DNA from: Clostridium_AD sp036569345
GTDB taxonomy: Bacteria > Bacillota > Clostridia > Clostridiales > Clostridiaceae
NCBI RefSeq assembly: GCF_036569345.1
Contig: NZ_DATCQT010000018.1
Location: 1-64,000 of the forward strand
Reading direction: 5' to 3'
DNA length: 64,000 nt
In this document: positions 41,724-51,006 of the stretch, piece after piece
Layout: every line of letters begins with the position of its first letter
Position numbering within the stretch: the stretch's first letter is position 1
Program-made: the position numbers and the translations under genes
Notes under the pieces: generated by a model
The model's database searches: none
The model's input: only the letters and a program-made list of their open reading frames with translations
Told to the model about the DNA's origin: nothing

Positions 41724-42998
41724 TTACTTATACATAGAAATAATGTCCCTTTTAAAAACTTTCTCAAGCATTTCTTTTTCTTTGCCTACAAATGCTGAGT
41801 TTATTATACCATTTTTAAAAGTCTTTTCCATTACAGAATTTACCCTTGTCATATCTATATCGTTAATTTTTTTAAGTACATCTTTAGGAGTATTAATTTT
41901 ATTCATAAACATGACAGATCTACCATTACTAAACATTCTACTGCTTGTGCTTTCAAGGCCTAGAATATAACTACCTTTTAATTGTTCTTTAGCCTTATAT
42001 AATCTTTCATTGTCAATTCCTAATTTAGCGAATTGATTAACCTCTTCTTTTATTGCATTAATAGCAGCTTCTGCATGCATTGGATTGAGCCCTGCATAAA
42101 TGCTTACTACTCCTGTATTTTTAAAAGCTGAAATATAAGAATAAATTGAATAACATACACCTAACTCTTCACGAATTTTTTGAAATAATTTGGATGATGC
42201 TCCTCCACCTAATATATTACTTAGTAATATTAGTGTATATGTATCATCATCTCCAATCTCGATACCAGGTATTCCTAAACTTACATGAAGTTGTTCAATA
42301 TCTTTTTTTCTAAAATAATGATGATTTAGTATCTCAGGTCTGCTATATTTAGTAATCTTCTTATTTTTACAACTCCATTTTCCAAAATATTTTTCTACCA
42401 GTGATTGTATATTTTCCATATTAAATTTACCTGAAATAGATATAACTGAATTTTCTGGTATATAATATGAATCTTTATAATCTACTAATATTTTTTTACT
42501 AAAGGATTTAACAGTACTCATGGTTCCTAAAATAGGGAATGAAATTGAATCTGTATTCCATATTGCTTTTGTGTGTAAATCCGCTAAAACATCTTCAGGT
42601 GAATCTTCACTCATATTTATTTCTTCAATAATTACACTTTTTTCTTTTTCAATATCATCATCTGAAAAATTACTATTGAAAAGCATATCGGATATAATAT
42701 CTAATGATAATTCTAAGTGTGTTTCCAATGCTTTTATATAAAAACACGTAGCTTCTCTACCTGTAAATGCATTAATTTGCCCACCAACATCTTCAATAGC
42801 TTCAGCAATTTGTTTTACAGTTCTACCATGCGTTCCTTTAAAAAGCATATGTTCAATAAAATGTGATATTCCACTATTAGTTTCATTTTCATTCCTTGAA
42901 CCATTTTCCACCCACAAACCTACACTCACAGAATTTACATATTCAATGTCCTCAACTACAACTCTTAAACCATTATCTAACTTAAACAAGTTATACAT
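41724..42998 (-). CDS. mlpA: M16-family zinc peptidase MlpA (YmxG)
   Basis: A 424-residue member of the M16B peptidase family (mitochondrial processing peptidase type). The inverted zinc motif 'GISHFIEHMLFKGT' (HxxEH) is intact, with the downstream Glu in 'EKSVIIEEINMSEDSP'. The C-terminal half carries the R/Y-containing region 'LGGGASSKLFQKIREELGVC'. It acts in the cytoplasm, having no signal peptide. The locus pnp-mlpA-ymxH matches B. subtilis, where the protein influences processing around sporulation. The role here is inferred from position. Confidence 0.93.
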   Translation of the reverse strand: MYNLFKLDNGLRVVVEDIEYVNSVSVGLWVENGSRNENETNSGISHFIEHMLFKGTHGRTVKQIAEAIEDVGGQINAFTGREATCFYIKALETHLELSLDIISDMLFNSNFSDDDIEKEKSVIIEEINMSEDSPEDVLADLHTKAIWNTDSISFPILGTMSTVKSFSKKILVDYKDSYYIPENSVISISGKFNMENIQSLVEKYFGKWSCKNKKITKYSRPEILNHHYFRKKDIEQLHVSLGIPGIEIGDDDTYTLILLSNILGGGASSKLFQKIREELGVCYSIYSYISAFKNTGVVSIYAGLNPMHAEAAINAIKEEVNQFAKLGIDNERLYKAKEQLKGSYILGLESTSSRMFSNGRSVMFMNKINTPKDVLKKINDIDMTRVNSVMEKTFKNGIINSAFVGKEKEMLEKVFKRDIISMYK

Positions 42999-43057
42999 AT
43001 GCGCCTCTCCTTAATGAGAATTTATATTTACTATGTGCATATTAGTGTGATTTTATT

Positions 43058-43088
43058 TAAAAAAAAAATAAAAAGGCATCTAAGCCCC
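43058..43088 (-). terminator. Terminator of pnp
   Basis: A short GGC/GCC-based stem (extended by G-T) around a 6-base loop is followed on the minus strand by TTTTTATTTTTTTTTT. The long T run makes it convincing despite the short stem. Confidence 0.6.
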
Positions 43089-43095
43089 TCTATTA

Positions 43096-45222
43096 TTATT
43101 CATTTAATTTTTTTTCATTCTCTTTTTTTTCATTTTCACTATCTTTCATAGCGTCTCTTCTTGAAAGGTTTACTCTTCCTTGGTTATCTATTTCCATTAC
43201 TTTTACTAATATTTCATCACCAACTGACACAATATCTTCTACTTTATTTACTCTGACAAAATCAAGTTTAGAAATATGCACTAATCCTTCTTTATTAGGA
43301 AGTATTTCAACAAAAGCTCCAAAAGCAGCAATTTTTGTTACTTTCCCTAAATATATTTCGCCTACTTTAACCGATTTAGTTAGCTCCTCAATAATCTTTA
43401 CAGCTTTATTTGCACTACCGCTATCACTAGACATAATAACAATTTTTCCATCATCATTAGTATCTATTTTAACGCCGGTTTCAGCTATAATTTTCTTTAT
43501 AGTTGCTCCGCCTTTGCCTATTACATCTCTAATCTTGTCAGGTGCAACATTAAGTATATACATCCTAGGAGCATAAGCTGACATTTCACTTCTTGGTGCT
43601 GGTATACATGCGTTCATTTTTTCTATTATATGAAGTCTTGCTTTTTTCGCATCTATAATTGCTGTTTTAATGCAGTAATTAGATAACCCGTGAAGTTTTG
43701 TATCAACTTGTATAGCTGTAATACCTTTAACAGTTCCAGCTACTTTGAAATCCATATCACCAAAGAAATCTTCTATGCCTTGAATATCAGTTAATACCTT
43801 TTCTTTAGATAAATCTGCATTTGTAATTAAACCCATTGCAATTCCTGCTGCCGGTCTCTTAATTGGAACACCTGCATCTAATAATGCTAAAATACTTGCA
43901 CTAACGCTCGCTTGAGATGTCGAACCATTAGAACTTAATACTTCTGATACAACACGAATGGCATATGGAAATTCTTCTATAGATGGTAATAGTGGTTCTA
44001 CTGCTTTTTCTGATAACGCACCATGACCAATTTCACGTCTTCCAGGTCCACGCATTGGCTTAGTTTCTCCTACACTATAAGCGGGGAAATTATAATGATG
44101 CATGTATCTTTTAGTATCTTCATCACCTATTCCATCTAACATCTGAGCTTCTTTTAATGATCCTAATGTAGCAACTCCGAGTACTTGAGTAAGTCCTCTT
44201 GTAAAAAGACCTGTTCCATGAGTTCTTGGAAGTATTCCAACTTCACAACTAATTGGTCTAACCTCATCAAAAGCTCTTCCATCTGGTCTTCTGTTTTCAT
44301 TTAACATCATATTTCTAACTATTTCTTTTTGAATATTATAAAAAACTTCACCTATATCTGATTTTTTATCAGCATATTTTTCATTGAATTCAACCTTTAT
44401 TTTTTCTTTTATTTCATCAACCATTAAATTTCTCTCATCTTTATCAGTTATGTACATTGCTGTTTTTACCATATCAAATGAGAATTCTCTAACTTCACTT
44501 TGGAGTTTTTCATCTATTTCCTCAAATACAGGAATATTTTTTTTCTTTCCAAATTTAGCCACAGCTTCTTCTTGGAAAGCTACTATTTCCTTACATGCTT
44601 CAAAAGCAAAGTCGATTGCAGCAATCATTACATCTTCAGCAATTTCATCCCCACTAGCTTCTATCATTGTTACGTTGTCTTTTGTTGCACAAACTGTAAG
44701 CTTCATAGAACTTGCATTTCTCTCGCTCTGCGTAGGACTTAATATAAACTCACCATTAACTAAACCAACCGAAACTGTTGCAACAGCATCAGTAAATGGT
44801 ATACTTGATATACATAGTGCTAGTGAAGCTGCGTTCATAGCAAGTATCTCAGGTGAATTATCTTGTTCAACTGATAGTACAGTACAAACAATTTGAACAT
44901 CATTTTTATAACCTTTAGGAAACAGTGGTCTTAATGGCCTATCAATACCTCTTGCTGTTAAAATCGCCCTTTCTGATGGTCTTGCTTCTCTTTTTATAAA
45001 TCCACCAGGAATTTTACCAACTGCATAAAGTTTTTCTTCATATTCTACACTTAGTGGAAAAAAATCAATTCCATCCCTTGGTTTTTCTGAAGCATTTGCA
45101 TTAACTAGAACTACTGTTTCGCCATAACTCATGAATAGTGCACAGTTTGATAGCATTCCAACTTTACCATATTCAACTTTAAGAACTCTACCTGCTACAG
45201 TAGTTTCCATAATATGAATCAT
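43096..45222 (-). CDS. pnp: Polynucleotide phosphorylase
   Basis: PNPase degrades RNA 3' to 5' by phosphorolysis and is a core degradosome component. Two RNase PH domains ('MSYGETVVLVNANASEKP', 'FPLSVEYEEKLYAVGKIPGG' and 'RPDGRAFDEVRPISCEVGIL') flank the helical domain. A KH domain ('IRDVIGKGGATIKKIIAETG') and an S1 domain ('YLGKVTKIAAFGAFVEILPN') end the protein. The ATG at 45222 follows GGGAGGC and gives 708 residues; an earlier TTG in the same frame is not needed. It lies next to rpsO, as in most bacteria, with the rpsO terminator between. Confidence 0.98.
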   Translation of the reverse strand: MIHIMETTVAGRVLKVEYGKVGMLSNCALFMSYGETVVLVNANASEKPRDGIDFFPLSVEYEEKLYAVGKIPGGFIKREARPSERAILTARGIDRPLRPLFPKGYKNDVQIVCTVLSVEQDNSPEILAMNAASLALCISSIPFTDAVATVSVGLVNGEFILSPTQSERNASSMKLTVCATKDNVTMIEASGDEIAEDVMIAAIDFAFEACKEIVAFQEEAVAKFGKKKNIPVFEEIDEKLQSEVREFSFDMVKTAMYITDKDERNLMVDEIKEKIKVEFNEKYADKKSDIGEVFYNIQKEIVRNMMLNENRRPDGRAFDEVRPISCEVGILPRTHGTGLFTRGLTQVLGVATLGSLKEAQMLDGIGDEDTKRYMHHYNFPAYSVGETKPMRGPGRREIGHGALSEKAVEPLLPSIEEFPYAIRVVSEVLSSNGSTSQASVSASILALLDAGVPIKRPAAGIAMGLITNADLSKEKVLTDIQGIEDFFGDMDFKVAGTVKGITAIQVDTKLHGLSNYCIKTAIIDAKKARLHIIEKMNACIPAPRSEMSAYAPRMYILNVAPDKIRDVIGKGGATIKKIIAETGVKIDTNDDGKIVIMSSDSGSANKAVKIIEELTKSVKVGEIYLGKVTKIAAFGAFVEILPNKEGLVHISKLDFVRVNKVEDIVSVGDEILVKVMEIDNQGRVNLSRRDAMKDSENEKKENEKKLNE

Positions 45223-45287
45223 ATATTTGCCTCCCTTCAATTTATATTAATATTATTAATAATTGTATATATTCTTTCCCAAACTAA

Positions 45288-45320
45288 AATAATAGAGCGG
45301 CTAAGCCGCTCCCAATTATT
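45288..45320 (-). terminator. Terminator of rpsO
   Basis: GAGCGGC-taa-GCCGCTC is flanked by AATAAT/ATTATT that extends the stem. The minus-strand tail is TATTATTTTAG. It overlaps the rpsO stop codon, and partial read-through would supply pnp. Confidence 0.8.
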
Positions 45321-45579
45321 TTCTTAGTCCAAGTTCTGCAAGAATTGCACGGTATCTTTCGATATCTTGATTCTTCAAGTAACCTAACATACCTTTTCTT
45401 TGTCCAACCATCATTAACAGACCTCTTCTTGAATGGTGATCTTTTTTATGAATTTTTAAGTGTTCATTCAACTCTGTAATTCTTTCAGTAAGTAGTGCGA
45501 TTTGCACTTCTGGAGAACCTGTATCTCCTTCATGTCTCGCATGTTTAACCATTATTTCTTGTTTTCTAGCCTTTTGCAT
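45316..45579 (-). CDS. rpsO: 30S ribosomal protein S15
   Basis: S15 binds the 16S rRNA central domain early in assembly. The family core 'HEGDTGSPEVQIALLTERI' and 'HKKDHHSRRGLLMMVGQRKG' is complete, with the conserved 'DIERYRAILAELGLRK' end. The ATG at 45579 has a CGGAGGTG site upstream and gives 87 residues, the usual length; the 14 codons before it belong to the leader RNA. The gene has its own promoter and a structured leader, and terminates just before pnp. Confidence 0.98.
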   Translation of the reverse strand: MQKARKQEIMVKHARHEGDTGSPEVQIALLTERITELNEHLKIHKKDHHSRRGLLMMVGQRKGMLGYLKNQDIERYRAILAELGLRK

Positions 45580-45654
45580 TTTACAACACCTCCGAATATA
45601 ATCCCCATATTCCAAGTACACCGTTGGCGATTCGGTGAACTTAGCATAAGGTTC
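45580..45654 (-). promoter_or_regulatory. rpsO: rpsO leader, candidate S15 autoregulatory RNA
   Basis: The leader can form GTGAAC-(10)-GTTCAC, and the 3' arm's CACCG can instead pair with CGGTG 9 bases further on. The two stems share bases, so they are alternative or pseudoknot-like. Ribosomal protein S15 is known to repress its own mRNA through such leaders in several bacteria. Binding is inferred here, not shown. Confidence 0.5.
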
Positions 45655-45660
45655 ACACCA

Positions 45661-45689
45661 ATTATAACAAACTAAGATTAAATTGTAAA
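45661..45689 (-). promoter_or_regulatory. Sigma-A promoter of rpsO
   Basis: On the minus strand TTTACA, exactly 17 bases, then a perfect TATAAT. Transcription should start near 45654, giving a leader of about 75 bases. Confidence 0.8.
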
Positions 45690-45710
45690 TTATTTTTTAA
45701 ATTTTAATTA

Positions 45711-46634
45711 TTACTTTTCAATTTCTTGCTTAAAAGCATAGTCCTTATCCATCACAAGCTGCTGTTTTAATTCATCAATGGTATCAAATTTAACTTCATC
45801 TCTTATTCTGTTTATAAAATAAATTTTAACTACTTCATTATAAATTTGTTTATTAAAGTTTAAAATATAAGTTTCTACTGATAACTTTCCACCAGCTACA
45901 GTTGGATTATATCCTATATTTGTTATAGCTTTATAAGACTTATTTTCGTATTCAACTATAGTAAAGTATACCCCTCCCTTAGGAAGAATATATTTCTTAT
46001 TGTAATCTAAATTTATAGTTGGAAACTCAATAGTTCTCCCAAACTGTTTTCCCCTAATTACTTTCCCAGTAATAGTGTGTGGACGTCCTAAAAGCTCATT
46101 TGCTTTAGTAATATTCCCCTCCGCAATGAGATGACGTATTTTTGAACTACTAACAATTTCATTGTTAATTCTAATTGCTTCACAAACGTACAGTTCATAC
46201 CCTAGTATATTACTATATTTTTGAAGCATTTTTACATCGCCTAAATTCTTATATCCAAATCTATAGTTAAAACCAATAACTATTCCTTTTGCATTATAGC
46301 ACTTCACCATATTTTTTATAAACTCTTCTGGGGTTAATTTCATAAAATCTTTATCAAAAGTTGCTAAATTAACTATGTCAATACCAGTGTTTTCTAATAA
46401 CTTTATTTTAGTATTATTATCCATTATAAGTTTTGGACAAATTTCTTTATTTATAACAGACAATGGGTGATTGTCAAAGGTACAAATCATACTTTTAGCA
46501 TTATTTTCTTTTGATAATTCTACGGTTTTATTTATAAGACGCATATGCCCTAAATGTAACCCATCAAAACTTCCCAGTGCTATATATGTCTGATATTTGA
46601 GTTTCGTTTTAAAATTATCTTTTATAACTAACAT
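45711..46634 (-). CDS. ribF: Bifunctional riboflavin kinase/FMN adenylyltransferase RibF
   Basis: RibF makes FMN from riboflavin and then FAD. The N-terminal adenylyltransferase has 'IALGSFDGLHLGHMRLINKT' (nucleotidyl-transferase HxGH-type motif) and 'IVSSSKIRHLIAEGN'. The C-terminal kinase has 'GRPHTITGKVIRGKQFGRTI' and 'FPTINL', then 'PKGGVYFTIVEY', and ends at 307 residues, the normal size. It follows truB by 11 bases in the long translation operon, a common pairing. Confidence 0.96.
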   Translation of the reverse strand: MLVIKDNFKTKLKYQTYIALGSFDGLHLGHMRLINKTVELSKENNAKSMICTFDNHPLSVINKEICPKLIMDNNTKIKLLENTGIDIVNLATFDKDFMKLTPEEFIKNMVKCYNAKGIVIGFNYRFGYKNLGDVKMLQKYSNILGYELYVCEAIRINNEIVSSSKIRHLIAEGNITKANELLGRPHTITGKVIRGKQFGRTIEFPTINLDYNKKYILPKGGVYFTIVEYENKSYKAITNIGYNPTVAGGKLSVETYILNFNKQIYNEVVKIYFINRIRDEVKFDTIDELKQQLVMDKDYAFKQEIEK

Positions 46635-46645
46635 TCTATTAACTC

Positions 46646-47515
46646 CTATATAAATGATTTTATTAGTTTGACACCATCATTACCCCTATCTGCAATTCCG
46701 ATAAAAGCATTTTCATTATTATATATATTATATATAATGTTGGCTTCAAACTTACAATTTAGTGCTTTATCCTTTACTACAACACCATTCAATAAAAACT
46801 TAACAAATCTATCCTCTATAGTGATTTTAGTATTCTTTTCGAAAATTTTTTCTATTGGCATAATATATTTCTTTATATTTCCCTCATTTAAATCCTCAAT
46901 ATTTATAGAATCTTCAATATGAAATTGGCCTGTAGCAGTTCTTTGTAGGTTCCACATCATACCACCACATTTTAATATTTCTCCAATGTCATAACACAGA
47001 CTTCTAATATATGTACCCTTAGAACATTTCACCCTAAACTTTACATAAGGAATTTTAATATTCAAAATGTCTATGTCATAAATAACAATAGGTCTAGCTT
47101 CTCTTTCTATTTCTATTCCAGCCCTTGCTAATTCATAAAGTTTTTTGCCATTAACCTTAAGCGCCGAGTACATAGGTGGAATTTGTTTTATTTCTCCAAT
47201 AAATGAATTAATAACGCTCGTAATCTCATCAAAACTAGCATTAACTTCACATTCTCTTAGGATTTTACCTTCTCTATCATATGTATCTGTAGTAACACCC
47301 AACTTTAATTCGGCTTCATAAATTTTAAAATCACCCATTATATAATCAATAGCTTTTGTAGCTCTTCCAATACAAACAGGTAAAACCCCGCTAGCCTCTG
47401 GGTCCAGAGTGCCAGCGTGGCCTACTTTTTTTACATTGCTAATTTTCCTTATTGTGCGAACTACATCAAAAGAAGTAATCCCTGTAGGTTTAAATACATT
47501 TAATATACCATTCAT
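46646..47515 (-). CDS. truB: tRNA pseudouridine-55 synthase TruB
   Basis: TruB makes pseudouridine 55 in the T loop of tRNAs. 'GILNVFKPTGITSFDVVRTI' and 'GHAGTLDPEASGVLPVCIGR' (catalytic Asp within TLDP) are at the N terminus. 'PPMYSALKVNGKKLYELAR' and 'CSKGTYIRSLCYDIGE' follow, and the C terminus is a short PUA-like tail. At 289 residues it is standard. Its ATG overlaps the end of nrnA by 4 bases, typical of translational coupling. Confidence 0.97.
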   Translation of the reverse strand: MNGILNVFKPTGITSFDVVRTIRKISNVKKVGHAGTLDPEASGVLPVCIGRATKAIDYIMGDFKIYEAELKLGVTTDTYDREGKILRECEVNASFDEITSVINSFIGEIKQIPPMYSALKVNGKKLYELARAGIEIEREARPIVIYDIDILNIKIPYVKFRVKCSKGTYIRSLCYDIGEILKCGGMMWNLQRTATGQFHIEDSINIEDLNEGNIKKYIMPIEKIFEKNTKITIEDRFVKFLLNGVVVKDKALNCKFEANIIYNIYNNENAFIGIADRGNDGVKLIKSFI

Positions 47516-48474
47516 TTCATCAACTCTTTTTCTAAAATTTCCATCAATTTAATTTTAGTATTTTCAAAATTTTCTTCAACATAAAAACCTGAAGCTCTAA
47601 CATGACCACCACCATTAAAATCTTCTGCAATTTTGCTAACATCAACTAAAGATTTAGATCTTAAACTTACTTTAACACCATTTTCAGCCTCTTTTATAAT
47701 CATAGTAACTTCAACAGAATCTATTGACGAACCAAAACTAATAATATCCGATGTATCAGCTGTTAATAAATTATATTTTTCTAGTAGATTATTAGATATG
47801 TACATAGTACAGACTTTACCATCAAGTTCTACTGACATATTACTTAAAACTTCTCCAGAGAATTTTATTTTTTCAAATTTGTTATTTTCAAAAATTTTTC
47901 TGTGAATGTTATTAAAATCTATACCCGTACTAATAAGTTTACCTGCTATGTTATGAGTTACTGCTGTGGTATTTGAATGCCTAAAACAACCCGTATCTGT
48001 AAGAACTGAAGTGTACAAACATGTACTTATATCTGTGTCTAATTCTATATGGAGAAATCTAAGTACATCATATACTATTTCACCCACTGCAGAAGCCTTT
48101 GTGTCAACAAAATTTAAATCTCCATATAAATCATTAGATAGATGGTGATCTATATTAATTAATTCAAACTTCTTATTTTGCAATTTTAAATTTGCATTAA
48201 TTCTTTTAAAATCACCACAATCTACAACTATCACACACTCTGTACCCTTTGAGGGTTCACTTATTTCACCATTGATTTCATTTGAGCATGGTAAAAATAA
48301 AAAAGTCTGTGGAATAATCTCTTTTGAAATTATATACACTTCCTTTTTTATTTTTCTCAGACCAATAAGTAAAGCCAATGCACTACCAATCGAATCACCA
48401 TCTGGAGAAGTGTGAAAAGTTATAGCAATTTTCTTAAATGTCTTTACTTTTTTAATGATATCATTAATCTCCAT
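47512..48474 (-). CDS. nrnA: DHH-family nanoRNase/pAp phosphatase NrnA
   Basis: NrnA degrades RNA of 2-5 nucleotides and pAp. The DHH phosphoesterase motifs are present: 'AITFHTSPDGDSIGSALALL', 'CVIVVDCGDFKR', 'INIDHHLSND' and 'TDTGCFRHSNTT', followed by a DHHA1 domain whose end has 'FNGGGHVRASGFYVEEN'. Several starts are possible near the rbfA end. The ATG at 48474 overlaps rbfA by 11 bases and matches usual NrnA starts; the ATG at 48504 would add 10 residues. Its place between rbfA and truB is conserved in Firmicutes. Confidence 0.93.
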   Translation of the reverse strand: MEINDIIKKVKTFKKIAITFHTSPDGDSIGSALALLIGLRKIKKEVYIISKEIIPQTFLFLPCSNEINGEISEPSKGTECVIVVDCGDFKRINANLKLQNKKFELINIDHHLSNDLYGDLNFVDTKASAVGEIVYDVLRFLHIELDTDISTCLYTSVLTDTGCFRHSNTTAVTHNIAGKLISTGIDFNNIHRKIFENNKFEKIKFSGEVLSNMSVELDGKVCTMYISNNLLEKYNLLTADTSDIISFGSSIDSVEVTMIIKEAENGVKVSLRSKSLVDVSKIAEDFNGGGHVRASGFYVEENFENTKIKLMEILEKELMK

Positions 48475-48886
48475 TGCTATTTTCGTTGCCTTCATCTTCC
48501 TCATTTATATCATCATGATTCTTTTCTTCATCATTTTCATCTTTTGCCTTTATTTGATGAAAAATACTTTCTAAATGTATTGCACGTTCTATAGTTTCAT
48601 CTACCTCTATGATTACTTGAGGAACATGTCTAAGTTTGACATGAATTCCTATTTCTTTTCTAATAAGGCCAGTCGAACTTTTAAGTGCCTGAAGAGTTTC
48701 TTTTTTTGCAAGTTCGTCACCAAATATACTAACATAAATCTTTGTATAGCTTAGGTCTTTTGTTGTGTCTACTTTTGTTACACTAACCATAGCACTTAAT
48801 CTTGGATCTTTTATCTTGTTTTGAATTGTATTGCTTACATCCTTTTTAATTTCTTCATTTATTCTACCATTTCTATAACTAACCAT
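48464..48886 (-). CDS. rbfA: Ribosome-binding factor A
   Basis: RbfA helps mature the 16S rRNA 5' end of the 30S subunit. The KH-like core has 'YRNGRINEEIKKDVSNTIQN' and 'DPRLSAMVSVTKVDTTKDLS', then 'IRKEIGIHVKLRHVPQVIIE' and 'DETIERAIHLESIFHQI'. The last 25 residues are almost all Asp, Glu and Asn, a low-complexity tail that also encodes the nrnA start region. The ATG at 48886 is preferred because AAGGAG is 11 bases upstream. An earlier GTG would leave only 2 bases. Confidence 0.95.
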   Translation of the reverse strand: MVSYRNGRINEEIKKDVSNTIQNKIKDPRLSAMVSVTKVDTTKDLSYTKIYVSIFGDELAKKETLQALKSSTGLIRKEIGIHVKLRHVPQVIIEVDETIERAIHLESIFHQIKAKDENDEEKNHDDINEEDEGNENSNGD

Positions 48887-48907
48887 ACAACCCACTACTC
48901 CTTATAC

Positions 48908-50983
48908 TTATGATAATTTAGGTTTTACTTCTTCCATTATAAATGCTTCAATAATGTCGCCTTCTTTAATATCATTGAATTTTTCTACACTTAATCCACA
49001 TTCAAATCCAGCAGCAACTTCTTTAGCATCATCTTTAAATCTCTTTAATGAAGCTAATGTTGATTCAGTTATTACTATTCCATTTCTAAGTACACGAACA
49101 CTACTATTTCTCGTAATTTTACCGTTTAATACATAAGATCCTGCTATTGTTCCTACATTAGAAACTTTATATATTTGTCTTATTTCTACTCTACCCAAAA
49201 CAACTTCTTTATATACAGGATCGAGCATTCCTACCATTGCAGCTTTTATGTCATCAAGAGCATCATAAATTATTCTATAGGTTTTAATTTCTACGCCCTC
49301 TTTTTCTCCAATTGTTGCAGCATTATTATCTGGTCTTACATTAAACCCAATAATTATTGCATTTGATGCAGCAGCGAGTACAACATCTGTTTCTGTAATA
49401 GCTCCAACTCCAGAATGAATTACCCTTACTTTTACATTATCAGTTGATAATTTTTCAAGAGATTGTCTTACTGCCTCTACAGACCCTTGAACGTCAGCTT
49501 TAACAATAACACCAAGTTCTTTAACAGATCCTTCTTGTATTTGATTATATAGATTTTCCATAGAAACTCTATTACTAGATTGAAAGTGTTCTTCTCTTAA
49601 ATTTGTTTTCCTAGTTTCAGCCATATTTCTTGCAGTTTTCTCATCTTTAACTACATTAAATCTATCTCCAGCTGCTGGAACATCAGATAATCCAAGTATT
49701 TCTACTGGCATAGATGGGCCTGCTTTTTTTATCTTTTTACCCTTATCATCAAACATTGCTCTTATTCTTCCATAAGTTGAACCAACTATTATAGAATCAC
49801 CAGTGTTTAGTGTGCCATTCTGTACAAGTAACGTAGCAAGAGGACCGCGACCTTTATCTAATTTCGCTTCTATTACAGTTCCTTTAGCGCGTCTATTAGC
49901 ATTGGCTTTAAGTTCTAACATTTCCGCAGTAATAACAACCATTTCAAGCAAGGTATCTATGCCTTCTTTAGTATGAGCTGATACTGGAACACAAATTGTA
50001 TCTCCACCCCAATCTTCTGCTACAAGCCCAAATTCTGTTAATTCTTGCTTAACTTTATCAGGATTAGCTCCTGGTCTATCTATCTTATTTATAGCAACTA
50101 TTATTGGTACATTAGCAGCCTTGCAATGATTTATTGCTTCTTCAGTTTGTGGCATAATACCATCATCCGCAGCTACTACAAGTATAACTATATCTGTTAT
50201 TTGAGCACCTCTTGCTCTCATTGCTGTGAAAGCCTCATGTCCAGGTGTATCTAAGAATGTTATTTTTTCACCATTAACGTCAACAGTATATGCACCTATA
50301 TGTTGTGTAATTCCGCCCGCTTCTGTTTCGGTAACTTTAGATTTTCTAATACAGTCAAGGAGTGATGTCTTGCCGTGATCTACGTGGCCCATTACTGTAA
50401 CAACCGCTGGTTTTTTATCTGTACCTATTTCTGCGTCATTGTCTTCAATATCTTCATCTTCGGCTATTTTTCCTTCTTCTACTTCTCTGAGTACTGCAAG
50501 TGCACCATATTTTTCTATTACCTTTTCAGCTGTAGCAAAATCTATTTCTTGATTCATTCCAGCCATAACACCTATAAAAATAAGTTGTTTTATTACTTCA
50601 ACATAAGGTCTCTTTAATGTATCAGCTAAATCTTTAACAGTAATTGTACTGTCAATTACTACAACTTCGTCATCTATTGCTTCAACACTGTTATTGCCAT
50701 TTCCTAATTCATCTCGACCTTTTCTTCCTCTTTTTCTAATGATAACTTTATTAGCATCTTCATTAGCTAAATTTTCATAGTGTTCTACCGTTTCGTTTTT
50801 ATCATCTTTAAGGCCTGAATTTTCATCACTATAAAGTTCCTTTATTAACTCAGCATCCTCTTCCTCAATCACACTCATATGATTTTTGGCTTTTATACTA
50901 AATTCTTCAAATAGTACATTAATTAATTCTTTACTTGACACTTCTAACTCTTTTGCTAATTCATATATTCTGACTTTTGCCAA
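48908..50983 (-). CDS. infB: Translation initiation factor IF-2
   Basis: IF-2 brings fMet-tRNA to the 30S subunit. Two N-terminal IF2N domains ('IYELAKELEVSSKELINVLF' and 'DSTITVKDLADTLKRPYVEV') precede the GTPase. GTPase motifs are G1 'VMGHVDHGKTSLLD', G3 'FLDTPGHEAFTAM' and G4 'VAINKIDR'. At 691 residues it lacks the long repeats of some IF-2s, as usual in clostridia. The TTG at 50983 is chosen because GGGGGTGA lies 5 bases upstream; a GTG three codons earlier overlaps that site, so it cannot use it. Confidence 0.96.
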   Translation of the reverse strand: MAKVRIYELAKELEVSSKELINVLFEEFSIKAKNHMSVIEEEDAELIKELYSDENSGLKDDKNETVEHYENLANEDANKVIIRKRGRKGRDELGNGNNSVEAIDDEVVVIDSTITVKDLADTLKRPYVEVIKQLIFIGVMAGMNQEIDFATAEKVIEKYGALAVLREVEEGKIAEDEDIEDNDAEIGTDKKPAVVTVMGHVDHGKTSLLDCIRKSKVTETEAGGITQHIGAYTVDVNGEKITFLDTPGHEAFTAMRARGAQITDIVILVVAADDGIMPQTEEAINHCKAANVPIIVAINKIDRPGANPDKVKQELTEFGLVAEDWGGDTICVPVSAHTKEGIDTLLEMVVITAEMLELKANANRRAKGTVIEAKLDKGRGPLATLLVQNGTLNTGDSIIVGSTYGRIRAMFDDKGKKIKKAGPSMPVEILGLSDVPAAGDRFNVVKDEKTARNMAETRKTNLREEHFQSSNRVSMENLYNQIQEGSVKELGVIVKADVQGSVEAVRQSLEKLSTDNVKVRVIHSGVGAITETDVVLAAASNAIIIGFNVRPDNNAATIGEKEGVEIKTYRIIYDALDDIKAAMVGMLDPVYKEVVLGRVEIRQIYKVSNVGTIAGSYVLNGKITRNSSVRVLRNGIVITESTLASLKRFKDDAKEVAAGFECGLSVEKFNDIKEGDIIEAFIMEEVKPKLS

Positions 50984-51006
50984 ATCATTCACCCCCGAAA
51001 TTTAAT

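Noticed and set aside
44384..44896. Plus-strand ORF of 170 codons in pnp
   Set aside because: It lies antisense to a conserved part of polynucleotide phosphorylase and is Ser/Thr/Ile-rich, as typical of reverse-frame artefacts.
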